64,000 nt of DNA from an uncultured Poribacteria bacterium (GCA_951812525.1 OX638316.1:3032506-3096505); one strand, 5' to 3'; counted from the stretch's first letter, positions 8,429 to 17,717 are shown. Made by a program: numbers and translations. The notes: generated by a model from the sequence alone, not told the origin.

Positions 8429-9919
8429 CTACCAAGGATTGGTTGTGTCCATCTCCCACTTGACGATATTTCTGATTGCAATCCGCCCATCTTCGCAAAA
8501 CAGCCGTACCTGTTTGCTATCGGGTCGCATCGGATAAACCCGCTGGACAATACAGAGTTCTGAGTTGACAAACATTTCAATTACCGATCTGTCAACGAAA
8601 ATATCAAGTTCAAGTGCTTGGTCGCTTCCCAGTGCAAAAGGCACTGTTTGCTTGAAACTTCCAGGTTTTAACGCTTCACGTCCACAACGGTATGAGAGCG
8701 TCCTGTCACTGCTCGCTTTTTCAAAATCAACAACAAAGGCTTGCTCCCTCACATCGTAGCGAATCACCGTTTCCTCCTCAAGATCCGGCGAACAGAACAG
8801 TTTCAACCCAAATCGCTGTGCCGAATGCGGTTCTATCGTCAGTTTCAACTCCATACAGTCTGAAGCAAGCCCTTCAACAGTAATCTCCCGCTCTGCTTCT
8901 AAAGACAAATCTTCGACTCGGAATGGATCGTATCTCAAGGATGCTAATTCTGACGCAGGTTCGATATTTAGACGATTATCCGATGTCGGTTTCAGATGCC
9001 AAGGGAGCGTCATAATGCTCTGCCAACCCGGTGTCTCTGCATCGCGGGCGTCGCTAATCCATCCCCAAAATATGCGTCTACCTTTATCATCAATGAGCGT
9101 TTCGGGACCAGCGAGCATGCTGCCGAGATGGCTAAGTTGTCCGTTAATTTCCGGGTGGAAGGTCTCATTTTCGTAGCTGCCGATGTAATACTGGCATTTG
9201 TTGAACGGGAAGTGGGTATGCATCAGCAGCATATATTTCTCCCCAAAACGGAAAAAGTCAGAACAGGCACAATCTTCGACCGCTGCTGTCCACTTGCGCG
9301 AGGATTTATAGAACGGACCGACGTAGTTCCATTCCTTGAGGTCTTTCGACTTAAACAGACTCGTCGAATCGCCTTCGTAGCCGGGACGATGGTTTTTATT
9401 TCCGATTAAGGCGTAATAGGTGTCTCCCTCTTTCCAGCCGCTCGGATCGAAAACCACGCATTCCGGGAATTCGTCCGTATCGATTGGAATCACTGGATTT
9501 TCCGCCAACGGTGTCCAGTGTGATAGATCGGCATCGGAGCATTGATAAATACAGATTCCTCTTCTGGGCATATTGGTGATAATTGTTGGAGGTTCAACGC
9601 CTTCCATGATGTCGCCGCTGTTGAAATAATCACCCTTCTTCCCTTCAAGCGGCTCGTCGAGATACGCTGTGTGGTATTGCCAATGCAGCAGATCCCGACT
9701 CGAAATGTGTTGCCAACTCGAAAAATCTCTCTCATCGGGACCGTTTTTTATCTTTTGGAGGTAGCCGATATGATACCTACCGTTGAAGAAGGTCGCACCG
9801 TTAATGTCATTCCAGCGACCTGCTGGCGGTAGGAAGTGGTATTTCGGTCGAAATTTATCGGCGATCATCTTTTCTCTGAGTTGATACGACTCCATTAAAA
9901 AATCGTCATACGTACGCAT
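8429..9919 (-). CDS. Glycoside hydrolase family 32-like protein
   Basis: 496 residues with a five-bladed propeller-type N-terminal half and a C-terminal beta-sandwich (DIFVDRSVIEMFVN is the GH32 C-terminal signature). The nucleophile motif is RWNDING in place of WMNDPNG, with its Asp kept. The RDP motif is changed to FDP (VVFDPSGW), and the EC motif region reads VEDCACSDFF, so the acid/base Glu is not at its usual spot. FWGWISDA matches the conserved fifth-blade motif. GH32 enzymes cleave fructans, sucrose or related sugars; activity here is uncertain. It follows the membrane protein gene at 9963-11951 by 43 bases on the same strand and is probably cotranscribed, which would link uptake and hydrolysis. 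Confidence 0.82.
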   Translation of the reverse strand: MRTYDDFLMESYQLREKMIADKFRPKYHFLPPAGRWNDINGATFFNGRYHIGYLQKIKNGPDERDFSSWQHISSRDLLHWQYHTAYLDEPLEGKKGDYFNSGDIMEGVEPPTIITNMPRRGICIYQCSDADLSHWTPLAENPVIPIDTDEFPECVVFDPSGWKEGDTYYALIGNKNHRPGYEGDSTSLFKSKDLKEWNYVGPFYKSSRKWTAAVEDCACSDFFRFGEKYMLLMHTHFPFNKCQYYIGSYENETFHPEINGQLSHLGSMLAGPETLIDDKGRRIFWGWISDARDAETPGWQSIMTLPWHLKPTSDNRLNIEPASELASLRYDPFRVEDLSLEAEREITVEGLASDCMELKLTIEPHSAQRFGLKLFCSPDLEEETVIRYDVREQAFVVDFEKASSDRTLSYRCGREALKPGSFKQTVPFALGSDQALELDIFVDRSVIEMFVNSELCIVQRVYPMRPDSKQVRLFCEDGRIAIRNIVKWEMDTTNPW

Positions 9920-9962
9920 AGTTTACCTTTCTTTGTTTGGATTTCAACACATCTACGAACCT

Positions 9963-11951
9963 TCAATCCAGCAAGATGCGATAGCCGGTTTGGACCCCGG
10001 TCATCATCCCAGCAATTGACCAGAGTCCAGCGAGGGTCATCTCACCGAGAATCAATCCAAGAAACAGCGGACGTGCCTCCCTGTACGCTCTGATTCCGCC
10101 ATATTTCACAATGCCGTATTTCAGAAAATAACCGAGCATGATAGAAAACCATAACTTAAACGATGCCCAAGAACTTAGCATCGTGTATCCGATCGGATGA
10201 ATCGGCCACCACACAAAAACTTTCCGCACCCACATCAATACGATCGTAAACGCACTCCCAAAAATCGTAAAACCCGTATTCGTCCAGTCTGTTCCGGTCG
10301 AAGGGCTGGTGAGGACGGCACCCAACCAGCGCACCCCACCGCTACCTCCCGTATGCACGAATAACGCCCCGTGTTGATAGCTTACTTTCAGCATCGAATA
10401 ATATGAAACGAACAATCCCAGCACCATTGCGACTCCCATTGCTGTGAGAAGCTTGCGACGGTTGGCTCTAACGGTATCTGCTGCCTTCAACCCATTCATC
10501 ACATTCGGCATCATGAATTCTCTCAAGTGCGAGGTTAAGCCGGTGGGTTGCATGAACAACCCCGTTAGCGTTGAGGGGGATATATGTGCCGTTCCGAGTG
10601 TTGTGAGGGAAACGCTTTGTGGTGAAAATGAGGGATTGATAAAAGGGATACCCCCGTTGATAATCTGCCATGTCAAGGCGATAAACACGCCAACCGAAAA
10701 AATCACAAAGAGCACTGCGAATCCGAGTGACATTCCCATCAGGTGGTTCAAGTATATCATGAGGAACAAACCCCCGATCACTCCAAAGACTGTCAGCCAG
10801 GCGGGCATCGGTTCGTTCTGGGCATCAGATTGAGGCGTGCTGCGTCCAAATCCGCTTAAAAATAGTTGTTTGATGTGCCTCCTTGCTTTGAAGAGTGCCC
10901 AAGCACCAAGTGTCAGACACGCACCCGCTTCCTGCGCCGCACTGAAGGAATACGCCGTCCATTTTACACCCGGACCCTTCGTTATGAAGAAACCGAGCAT
11001 GCTCCCGATGAGGCATTGTAGTTTGAAAAACAGGAAGAAGAACCAGAGACTGAATGCTACCTCAAGTGTGAGCAGGTAGCTGAATCCAATCATCGACATC
11101 AACACGACAATCTGAAAAGGTCTCAGGGCACTGAGCGGTCTACCGACGAGAAATGGATCGAGCCAATATCGGACAGGTATATGTGGTAGGGTGGGAAAAT
11201 ACGCATGAAGTCCGTTCAAAGTGTGGACAAACGCCGGTATAGCGAAACCGAGCCACATCTTTCTATTTTTGAAGAATGCGTTGACTATGCCTGATTGATG
11301 GACGGAGATCTCTACAGGCAGTTGAACGAGTGGAAACGTACATTTCTCATATTCGATCCACTGTTTTCGGAGGATCACAGCGAGGCAAATCATAACGAAA
11401 TAGGCAATTAAAACGTATAACGCCCACACAGAGAGCGGTTTCAACCATGCGCCCCAAGGGATCCGTTCGCCAACAGATAAGCCTTCATAGAAAGAGACAA
11501 TCGCTGTCTCATCTCGCACAACACGCCATTCGGGGATGTATTGAAAAAAGACTGATCGCCACTCGTTTTCTGGTGTGGCAAAATAGTTGTAAGCCGCGAA
11601 AGCGCCCAACGCATCTCGCATCATTCCCGATGACGGGATACCCGCGACGGCAATCATGATACACCAGATAACGATGAGTTCTTGGGAGGAGAGGGCGAGT
11701 TTCGGATGCAGGGACCTTAGGACAGAATTGACAACCAGTGCCAAGACGGTCAGGACAAAAAATGGGGCAAGCGGAAAATGACCGCCTGCCAGGAAGGTGT
11801 TACGAATGACAAAATCGTTGTAGGGCGCGATCAAACACTCTAAGACTGCCAAGACGATACCGATAATCAACGCCCTTTTCGTCCATTCGGTTTGATGTTG
11901 GGTTCGTGTGGAGTGCACAGTACCCCCGTCACCGGCTGGATGGTATTCCAT
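9963..11951 (-). CDS. Large polytopic membrane protein (DUF6785/DUF6784-like)
   Basis: About 662 residues with at least twelve hydrophobic segments, paralogous to the protein at 22415-24337. Shared features are an early periplasm-type stretch containing ATPENEW, PEWRVV and GERIPWGAW, then IEYEKCTFPLVQLP after the fifth segment, and near the end a KYGG segment followed by a membrane stretch with GLILGEMTLAGLWSI. I associate this layout with the uncharacterised DUF6785/DUF6784 pair, but the name needs a domain search. A transport role is plausible but unproven. The ATG at 11951 was chosen; a TTG codon at 11969 in frame is the alternative. The GH32-like gene follows directly. Confidence 0.7.
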   Translation of the reverse strand: MEYHPAGDGGTVHSTRTQHQTEWTKRALIIGIVLAVLECLIAPYNDFVIRNTFLAGGHFPLAPFFVLTVLALVVNSVLRSLHPKLALSSQELIVIWCIMIAVAGIPSSGMMRDALGAFAAYNYFATPENEWRSVFFQYIPEWRVVRDETAIVSFYEGLSVGERIPWGAWLKPLSVWALYVLIAYFVMICLAVILRKQWIEYEKCTFPLVQLPVEISVHQSGIVNAFFKNRKMWLGFAIPAFVHTLNGLHAYFPTLPHIPVRYWLDPFLVGRPLSALRPFQIVVLMSMIGFSYLLTLEVAFSLWFFFLFFKLQCLIGSMLGFFITKGPGVKWTAYSFSAAQEAGACLTLGAWALFKARRHIKQLFLSGFGRSTPQSDAQNEPMPAWLTVFGVIGGLFLMIYLNHLMGMSLGFAVLFVIFSVGVFIALTWQIINGGIPFINPSFSPQSVSLTTLGTAHISPSTLTGLFMQPTGLTSHLREFMMPNVMNGLKAADTVRANRRKLLTAMGVAMVLGLFVSYYSMLKVSYQHGALFVHTGGSGGVRWLGAVLTSPSTGTDWTNTGFTIFGSAFTIVLMWVRKVFVWWPIHPIGYTMLSSWASFKLWFSIMLGYFLKYGIVKYGGIRAYREARPLFLGLILGEMTLAGLWSIAGMMTGVQTGYRILLD

Positions 11952-12042
11952 GCCGCTATTTTTCCCCAAGATTTTTATGATTTATGTTGTTATGCCAAGT
12001 TGCATTATACGGGAACGCAGAGAAAAATGCAATAGTGAAAAC

Positions 12043-12167
12043 CTCTTCGTGTAGGAGGGATCTCCTGATCGCGACTTTCCAAGCTTCTCTTTGTAGGAGG
12101 GATCTCCTGATCACGACTTTCCAAGCTTCTCTTTGTAGGAGCAATCTCCCGATCGCGACTTTCCAAC
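12043..12167. repeat. 42-bp tandem repeat, three copies
   Basis: The core tgtaggagggatctcctgat recurs at 12050, 12092 and 12134, an exact period of 42, each followed by a variant of cgcgactttccaagcttct. Each core belongs to a dispersed palindrome family also seen at 29104-29129 and 29223-29249. There are no unique spacers, so this is not a CRISPR array. Because 42 is divisible by three, an open frame runs through it on the minus strand, encoding a 14-residue repeat; I regard that frame as spurious. Confidence 0.85.
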
Positions 12168-12197
12168 CAAAATGGTTGACAGGATAAGGATTGGTTC

Positions 12198-12226
12198 TTG
12201 ACAAGGCAGAAAAAGTGTGTGATAAT
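12198..12226 (+). promoter_or_regulatory. Sigma-70-type promoter for the two-domain PhyH gene
   Basis: Perfect TTGACA at 12198-12203 and GATAAT at 12221-12226 with a 17-base spacer, giving a 5' leader of about 108 bases before the ATG at 12342. A second TTGACA lies at 12176. Confidence 0.6.
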
Positions 12227-12341
12227 AGGGCTACTAAATCGGCGTATAGGTAGTATTCCAGAACTCCAAATCTGTTTCTGATGCATCGCGTTACCGGTCG
12301 GCAACACCTTGTTGACCATCCACCAATAACAGGAGATACAG

Positions 12342-14075
12342 ATGGATAACGAACTAATGAGCAATGAAGAGAACTATGCTTTTGATGTGGCAGGCTACTT
12401 ACACATTCCAGGTGTCCTAAATCAAGAAGAGGTGGCGGCGTTAAACGAGACATTAGATGCAGTTGAAGAAAGTGAAACGCTGTTAGGCGGTCCACACCGC
12501 GAATCGTTCCGCGACCTACTGGTACACCCGAAAGTGGTGTGGTATCTGAACCAGATCGTCGGACACGGTTTCCGGCTTGATCAACCCCCGCGATTGTTGG
12601 GGGGTCGGGAAGGTGAAATAGGTACAACACTCGACGGCGGCGATGAACCGAGAAATCCATCCGAGGCATATTTCCAACAAAACGGTCAGCGAAGTTCTCA
12701 AGGTGTGAAAGCGATCTGGGTGTTGGATGATGTCGAGGCAGGGGATGGTGGATTGGTTGTTGTTCAGGCGAGCCACAAGAGCAATGTTGAAACACCGCAC
12801 GACTTGGCAACCGGTGTTGATGATATGGGGTTAGTGGTACAACCTGAACTCAAGGCAGGCGATCTGTTTTTAGTCGCATCGTCTACGCTCCAAGGCGTTC
12901 GACCGTGGAAAAACGAGCCGAAAAGGTTGTTGGCTTACTGGTATGCGGCGCGTGCAGCAATCCAATCGAATCCAACTGGACCTTACTCGGAAACCGAATC
13001 TTTGCCCGGATGGGCGAACGAAGCAACGCCTGCGCAAAAGGCGGTCATGCATGTACCGGGATATAAGGATTCAAATCCGCCGCCGGTGTTAAATACAGAT
13101 GGCGAAGAGACGTGGGTGGAGGAAGATACCACCGTCATTCATCCATCAATTTATACACGCGACCCGATTTCAGGGATCGATGAAAAAGAGTTTTACTTCT
13201 GGGATCTGAATGGGTATATGGTCGTGCCTGGTGTAATGGATGAACAGTGGCTGGCAGAAGCCAATGAGGCGGTCGATAAATTCCAAGATCGCATCGTCGT
13301 CGGTAGTGAACTGGCGGGCGGATCGGTCAGTCAAGCGGGCACAGGTCGTCCACTCCTCTCAGGCTTGTTAGACTTACCAGCACCCTATAACGCACCCTTT
13401 CGGCGTATGATTGCACATCCTGCTGTGGTGCATCGACTCAATTGGATGGGCGGTAGCGGCTATCGCACGGGTGGCGCGACTGTATTCTGTGCCGTTCAAG
13501 GCACATCGGGGCATTCACTCCACGATGGTAATGAACCGATGAGTCCATCACGCGGCTATTATTTTAAGAACGGACGTAGTTACTGCGAGACCGTCACCAT
13601 TACGTGGCAATTGCGCGATGTTGAGCCAGGACTCGGTGGGTTTGCCTGTGTGCCGGGGTCCCATAAGACTCAGTACTCGAAACCTCGTGGGATTCAAACG
13701 TGTGATGACACGATGGGGTTGGTGGTACAGCCTACGATGAAGGCAGGGGATGTTCTCTTCTTCATGGACGGTGGTTGCACACACGGTGCTTTAGCGTGGA
13801 GGAATCCGATCCCCAGACGCGGGGTCCTGATTAAGTATCAGTCGAAAAATTCCAATTGGGGCGGCGGTGTGATTGACCCACAAGAACGCTGGGGCGATAT
13901 GGTTGAGGATATGACCGAGGCGCAATTCGCTGTAATGCGAGGACCCGAACGCGATGGTCGTCACCGGACTGTACCGAGACTGGTTGTGCAGGATGGACAG
14001 GTGTCTGTTTCGTACGATCCAGAAGGGGATAGTTATTCGTCAAAGTATCGAAAACCCGGTGAAAAACGGACGTAA
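12342..14075 (+). CDS. Tandem two-domain PhyH family protein
   Basis: 577 residues made of two phytanoyl-CoA dioxygenase-like domains, residues about 10-205 and 285-520. The two halves align clearly: AWVLDDVEAG-type and TWQLRDVEPG segments, VVQASHKS and CVPGSHKT, and DDMGLVVQP with DTMGLVVQP. In the second domain the putative Fe(II) ligands are H394 (SLHDGNEP) and H481 (GCTHGAL). In the first domain the corresponding residues are D98 (TLDGGDEP) and Q184 (STLQGVR), so that half is probably not catalytic. Family members hydroxylate substrates with 2-oxoglutarate and Fe(II). ATG has a GGAG site seven bases upstream. The substrate is unknown. Confidence 0.82.
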   Translation: MDNELMSNEENYAFDVAGYLHIPGVLNQEEVAALNETLDAVEESETLLGGPHRESFRDLLVHPKVVWYLNQIVGHGFRLDQPPRLLGGREGEIGTTLDGGDEPRNPSEAYFQQNGQRSSQGVKAIWVLDDVEAGDGGLVVVQASHKSNVETPHDLATGVDDMGLVVQPELKAGDLFLVASSTLQGVRPWKNEPKRLLAYWYAARAAIQSNPTGPYSETESLPGWANEATPAQKAVMHVPGYKDSNPPPVLNTDGEETWVEEDTTVIHPSIYTRDPISGIDEKEFYFWDLNGYMVVPGVMDEQWLAEANEAVDKFQDRIVVGSELAGGSVSQAGTGRPLLSGLLDLPAPYNAPFRRMIAHPAVVHRLNWMGGSGYRTGGATVFCAVQGTSGHSLHDGNEPMSPSRGYYFKNGRSYCETVTITWQLRDVEPGLGGFACVPGSHKTQYSKPRGIQTCDDTMGLVVQPTMKAGDVLFFMDGGCTHGALAWRNPIPRRGVLIKYQSKNSNWGGGVIDPQERWGDMVEDMTEAQFAVMRGPERDGRHRTVPRLVVQDGQVSVSYDPEGDSYSSKYRKPGEKRT

Positions 14076-14100
14076 AAGTCTTTGCTGAATCTTGGATTGT

Positions 14101-14153
14101 ATGCTATCACTGACCGTTCCAGTACGAAACCTACGAATGGTCAGCGATAGCAT
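14101..14153. repeat. Long hairpin between convergent genes
   Basis: Arms of 19 bases, starting atgctatcac and ending gatagcat, pair with two mismatches around a 15-base loop. It sits between the stop of the PhyH gene and the stop of the LamG gene. There is no adjacent T-run on either strand, so it is not a classic intrinsic terminator, though it may protect transcript ends. Confidence 0.6.
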
Positions 14154-14219
14154 AAGCAGATAATATCTATGTGCGCACCGGATTGTACCCGTAGTTCCGT
14201 CATCAACTCAGCGGAAGTA

Positions 14220-15029
14220 CTATTTATCATTACCGACTTTTAAGTCGCCCCAAGTCAAAGCCAATTTGTCTGAAGGTTCGACAGCCAATATACCGAGTGT
14301 CTCTTCCAAGCCGTCGTCCAGTATAGCGTTGATATCCTCTTCTTCCAAAGCAACACTAAAAATCGCAGCCTCGTCGATAAGACCATTTACTGGTTGAATA
14401 CCGGTCGGGTAATTGGTTCCAATAACCACAGGCGCGTTCGTGTCGGCGATCTCCGCAGAAAAGACACGCGTCGCAGAAAGCACGCCATCAACGTAAACTT
14501 GGGCCTCTTCGCCGGTATAGACAGCAGCCACATGATACCATGTGCCGTCTTCTGGGTTGACGTTGGATGCTGTCCAGACGGTGTTGCCTGCTTCACCAAA
14601 GGGAGCAAACTCGAATACACCGTTAGCATTCCGTTGTAACAGGTAACACATATCGACTTGCCATCCCTGTGCTTTTGTCACTAACCCGTGCCAATCGCCA
14701 GGTCTGTAAGTGCCTTGAACCCAGATGACAATCGTGAATGCCTCACTGAGTTCGGTATCCAAAGTTTTATCGTCAGGGACGCTCACATAATCGCCTGCCC
14801 CATCCAATTCTAGGGCATTGCCAAATTTGCCACCGGGGGCCCATTGCGGGTCGCCCTGCAGTGTGCCATCATTGCCGTTTTCAGAGGAGTCGGATGCCGT
14901 GTCACCATCCGTCTCATTAAAGAGCCACACCCCAACAGCAGTGGTCGGGTCGATTTCAGCATCGCTGTGTTTCACAAGCATGCCAAGGCAGCACAGGATA
15001 CTGAAAGCAATTAATATTAGACGCATCAT
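14220..15029 (-). CDS. Secreted LamG-domain protein
   Basis: 269 residues. A signal peptide (MMRLILIAFSILCCLGML..., cleavage near SDAEI) is followed by a LamG/concanavalin A-like domain: GVWLFNETDGDTASDSSENG, GALELDGAGDYVSVPD, WYHVAAVYTGEEAQVYVDG and LIDEAAIFSVALEEEDI are the usual blocks. Such domains bind carbohydrate or surface ligands. The last 20 residues contain AVEPSDKL followed by WGDLK, nearly the same as the end of the LamG protein at 48697. Start set at the ATG-ATG pair at 15029, which has GGAGGG seven bases upstream; an ATG 15 bases earlier overlaps that site. It converges with the PhyH gene. Confidence 0.85.
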   Translation of the reverse strand: MMRLILIAFSILCCLGMLVKHSDAEIDPTTAVGVWLFNETDGDTASDSSENGNDGTLQGDPQWAPGGKFGNALELDGAGDYVSVPDDKTLDTELSEAFTIVIWVQGTYRPGDWHGLVTKAQGWQVDMCYLLQRNANGVFEFAPFGEAGNTVWTASNVNPEDGTWYHVAAVYTGEEAQVYVDGVLSATRVFSAEIADTNAPVVIGTNYPTGIQPVNGLIDEAAIFSVALEEEDINAILDDGLEETLGILAVEPSDKLALTWGDLKVGNDK

Positions 15030-15222
15030 TAGGTTTCCCTCCATAATCTACGGTTCGGAAAACTGACTGACATTAATAAAAATGAGTAGACATCAAGTTA
15101 AAAAATCTGTTAGACTCTTGACATTATCGCATATTCAATAGGTTTATGCAAAGGCGTTTTAGGTTTGATTAGATTGAGATGGGATTTTAGAGAGTTCCAT
15201 AAATGATCGGAGAGGGTATTAT

Positions 15223-16113
15223 ATGAGACATGAGGTGCGGTGGGAACGGATGTTTCCCGATGAGTTAGAAGCGGCGTTAGAGTCATGTCCGATGGTGTAT
15301 CTACCTTATGGATTGTGCGAACCGCACGGTTGGCACAACGCAGTGGGGATGGACGCGATTCGGGCACATGAGTGCTCATGTCAGGCAGCGGAAGCACACG
15401 GTGGGATTGTCGCACCGCCGTTTTACTGGCACTGCCATGAGATTAGCGGCTACGGTTCATGGGGACACAAGCAAGTTAATCAAGAGCGACCATGGCTGAC
15501 AGCGATACCGCCTTGGATGTTTTTGAAAAATATCTGCTATCACATTCGGGCGGTGGATGCGTTGGGTTTTCAAGGCGCGATTCTGTTCTCTGGACATTCC
15601 GGTCCGCATCGATTAGACGTGCCGGTAGTGATTGACATCATGCAAGCCCATGTAGGCGTTCGGATGTATTCGACGATGAGCATCGGTGCGGATATCGAGC
15701 GTTTCGAGGACGGTAATGGGTTGGGCGGACACGCTGGACGCGGTGAAACCTCTGTGCTCTGGGCAGTCGCACCTGACTGTGTGGATATGTCGCGGATGCC
15801 GACAGATGATACACGCGCACCTCATTTTGCAATGGGATCTTTCAATGAGTCCTCCAGCCGTCAAGTCGGGGAACAGATGGTCGCAGATATTGTGGCGCAT
15901 TTTGGTGAAAAGACTAAGGAGTTGCTGGCGGCATACAAAGCGGAAGTGTCGAACCATACGCCACTGACGTTTGATGATGTCGAGGGAATTTGGGCAGACG
16001 AGATCCGACCGAAGTTGGCTGAATTTGCTTCTCTGCAGCCTCCCGATCCAGCACCCCCTGCCGATTCTCGATGGTTCCCTAACTCGCAGATCCCCAAAGG
16101 GCGAATACTGTAG
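15223..16113 (+). CDS. Creatininase family amidohydrolase-like protein
   Basis: 296 residues. The metal-binding pattern of the family is visible: YLPYGLCEPHGWHNAVGMD supplies Glu, His and Asp ligands, VAPPFYWHCHE the next block, ILFSGHSGPH the GNGG-like block, and GGHAGRGETS the HAGxxETS motif. Creatininase, MftE and FAPy deformylase-like enzymes hydrolyse cyclic amides or formamides; the substrate here is not clear. It diverges from the LamG gene with about 190 bases between. A 51-bp dispersed repeat follows its stop codon. Confidence 0.85.
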   Translation: MRHEVRWERMFPDELEAALESCPMVYLPYGLCEPHGWHNAVGMDAIRAHECSCQAAEAHGGIVAPPFYWHCHEISGYGSWGHKQVNQERPWLTAIPPWMFLKNICYHIRAVDALGFQGAILFSGHSGPHRLDVPVVIDIMQAHVGVRMYSTMSIGADIERFEDGNGLGGHAGRGETSVLWAVAPDCVDMSRMPTDDTRAPHFAMGSFNESSSRQVGEQMVADIVAHFGEKTKELLAAYKAEVSNHTPLTFDDVEGIWADEIRPKLAEFASLQPPDPAPPADSRWFPNSQIPKGRIL

Positions 16114-16129
16114 CTTATAAATTGATGCG

Positions 16130-16180
16130 GATGGTTCATTATTCACAACGTGTTCGTACCGCAACCTGTCAGTTTGCGGG
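16130..16180. repeat. 51-bp dispersed repeat, copy 1
   Basis: Starts gatggttcattattcacaac and ends cagtttgcggg; it contains the inverted pair ccgcaacctg...agtttgcgg. It matches 22118-22168 with few differences. Downstream similarity (gttctgtaaaa at 16214) extends the related region to roughly 100 bases. The 240-base gap to the next gene holds nothing else I can support. Confidence 0.75.
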
Positions 16181-16349
16181 CTGCTAGTGAACTCGTAGGT
16201 TCGGTTGAGCGATTCGTTCTGTAAAATCCAGCAGAGAAGAAAATAGCCTTCGCGTTCCATTGGACTTTCCATCTTCTAAAGATCAGCCAAACCCAACGCC
16301 GTATGGTTCTACTATTGTTGTAGCACTATGGCGGTAAATCAGCTTTGAT

Positions 16350-17717
16350 ATGCTTACGGTGAAACTCAAACACCTCAGTCAATCGGAACTCGTAAGGAAG
16401 ACGTCCATTTGGGCAATATCAATTGGACTTCTATCTTTCGGGTTCCTTTTTAATTTATGGCATGTTGCCGAACAAGAGTGGTTTGAAACGCATCAGCGAG
16501 ACACCGAAAGTCTTATTATCGGACGAATGGTCAGGTCTCGTCAAGATGGCATCTTCTCAGTAGGTGGACTGACAGGAGCGGGAAATGCGAGTATTGAGAA
16601 CTGGGTAACTTCAGATCAGATTGATGCCCAGTATTCAGCCTATCTTAACAAGCTCTCCTTTGATGAATTTTCGCCCTACATGTCGCAAACCGGCGGGCAA
16701 GGTATAATTTTCAGTCTACTTGATAGGCTCATTCCCCTATCTCCCCAAATCAAGTTATGGTCATTCTATGTATTGACAGTGCTACTCTCGGCAATCGCAT
16801 TGACCGCAATTATAGGTTGGTTCTATGAGGAGTTTGGTGGGTGGGTGGCGATATTCGTCTTAGGTTCGGCTGTGCTTTCTCAATGGTTAACAGTCTTTGG
16901 AAAGAATCTTTGGTGGAGTCTGTGGGCGTTCTACCTGCCGATGATTGTCGTTATGTACTTCCTGAAACACCACAGAGTTCCAGCAAACCGCCAGTTCATC
17001 AAATTTGGAATTCTCATCTTCATCACGGTTTTCATTAAGTGCTTCATCAACGGCTACGAGTATATTACAACTACTCTGGTAATGATGATAACACCGTGTA
17101 TCTTTTATGCCATCCTTGACAAATGGAGTCGTCACCAGTGCTTGAAGTGGACGCTTGCAGCTGCGTCCGGTTCGTTCGTAGCGATTCTTTTGAGTCTCAC
17201 GATTTTATGTATCCAGATCGGTTCTATAAAGGATGGGTTTCTGGACGGCGTTGGGCATGTGGTTTATTCCTTTGGAAAGCGCACGTATGGAGAGGCACAA
17301 AACTATCCGGCTGTATATGCTGCCAGCCTTGAAGCTGGTACAATCGCGGTGGTCATTACTTACGTAAACGGTATTTTCTTTGACTTCAACAACTATCTAT
17401 CTTCCACGAACACCTTCGTCTCTAACTTCCTATTGAAAATCCGCTATGCTTACCTAATCGTTCTTTTTATACTGATGTCTGTTCTGTTGTTTTTCCGTAG
17501 CACTGCAGAGCAACGGCAGCACTACACTGCCTTAATCTGGATGACGTGGTTTTCAATTTTGGCACCGTTATCGTGGTATGTAATCTTCAAGGCGCACTCG
17601 TTCATTCATACACACATGAGTTTTCTACTGTGGCAGATGCCCTTTACTTTCTTTGGCTTTGCAGTATTCGGATCCGCCGTTATGGCATGGGCGGAAAATA
17701 AATATAGTAAAGTTTAA
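16350..17717 (+). CDS. Polytopic membrane protein of unknown function
   Basis: 455 residues with about ten hydrophobic segments, starting with one near residue 22-40, then a long extracytoplasmic loop (residues 42-125, with ESLIIGRMVRSRQDGIFSVG) and clustered segments to the C-terminus. The big first loop after one membrane segment is a layout seen in GT-C glycosyltransferases and O-antigen-type membrane proteins, but no catalytic motif is certain. No strong ribosome binding site is visible at the ATG. It stands alone between the creatininase gene and the nuclease region. Confidence 0.6.
   Translation: MLTVKLKHLSQSELVRKTSIWAISIGLLSFGFLFNLWHVAEQEWFETHQRDTESLIIGRMVRSRQDGIFSVGGLTGAGNASIENWVTSDQIDAQYSAYLNKLSFDEFSPYMSQTGGQGIIFSLLDRLIPLSPQIKLWSFYVLTVLLSAIALTAIIGWFYEEFGGWVAIFVLGSAVLSQWLTVFGKNLWWSLWAFYLPMIVVMYFLKHHRVPANRQFIKFGILIFITVFIKCFINGYEYITTTLVMMITPCIFYAILDKWSRHQCLKWTLAAASGSFVAILLSLTILCIQIGSIKDGFLDGVGHVVYSFGKRTYGEAQNYPAVYAASLEAGTIAVVITYVNGIFFDFNNYLSSTNTFVSNFLLKIRYAYLIVLFILMSVLLFFRSTAEQRQHYTALIWMTWFSILAPLSWYVIFKAHSFIHTHMSFLLWQMPFTFFGFAVFGSAVMAWAENKYSKV

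Noticed and set aside
12043-12167. Possible CRISPR array
   Set aside because: The repeats are directly adjacent with a constant 42-bp period and no unique spacers, only three copies, and no cas gene is near.
11956-12810. 284-codon minus-strand open frame
   Set aside because: It runs through the 42-bp tandem repeat, whose period is a multiple of three and therefore keeps the frame open, and then antisense to the clear PhyH coding region. Its product is low-complexity and Arg/Ser/His-rich.
15613-16272. 219-codon minus-strand open frame
   Set aside because: Antisense to the creatininase gene, which has all family motifs; the antisense product is Arg/His/Cys-rich and has no domain.
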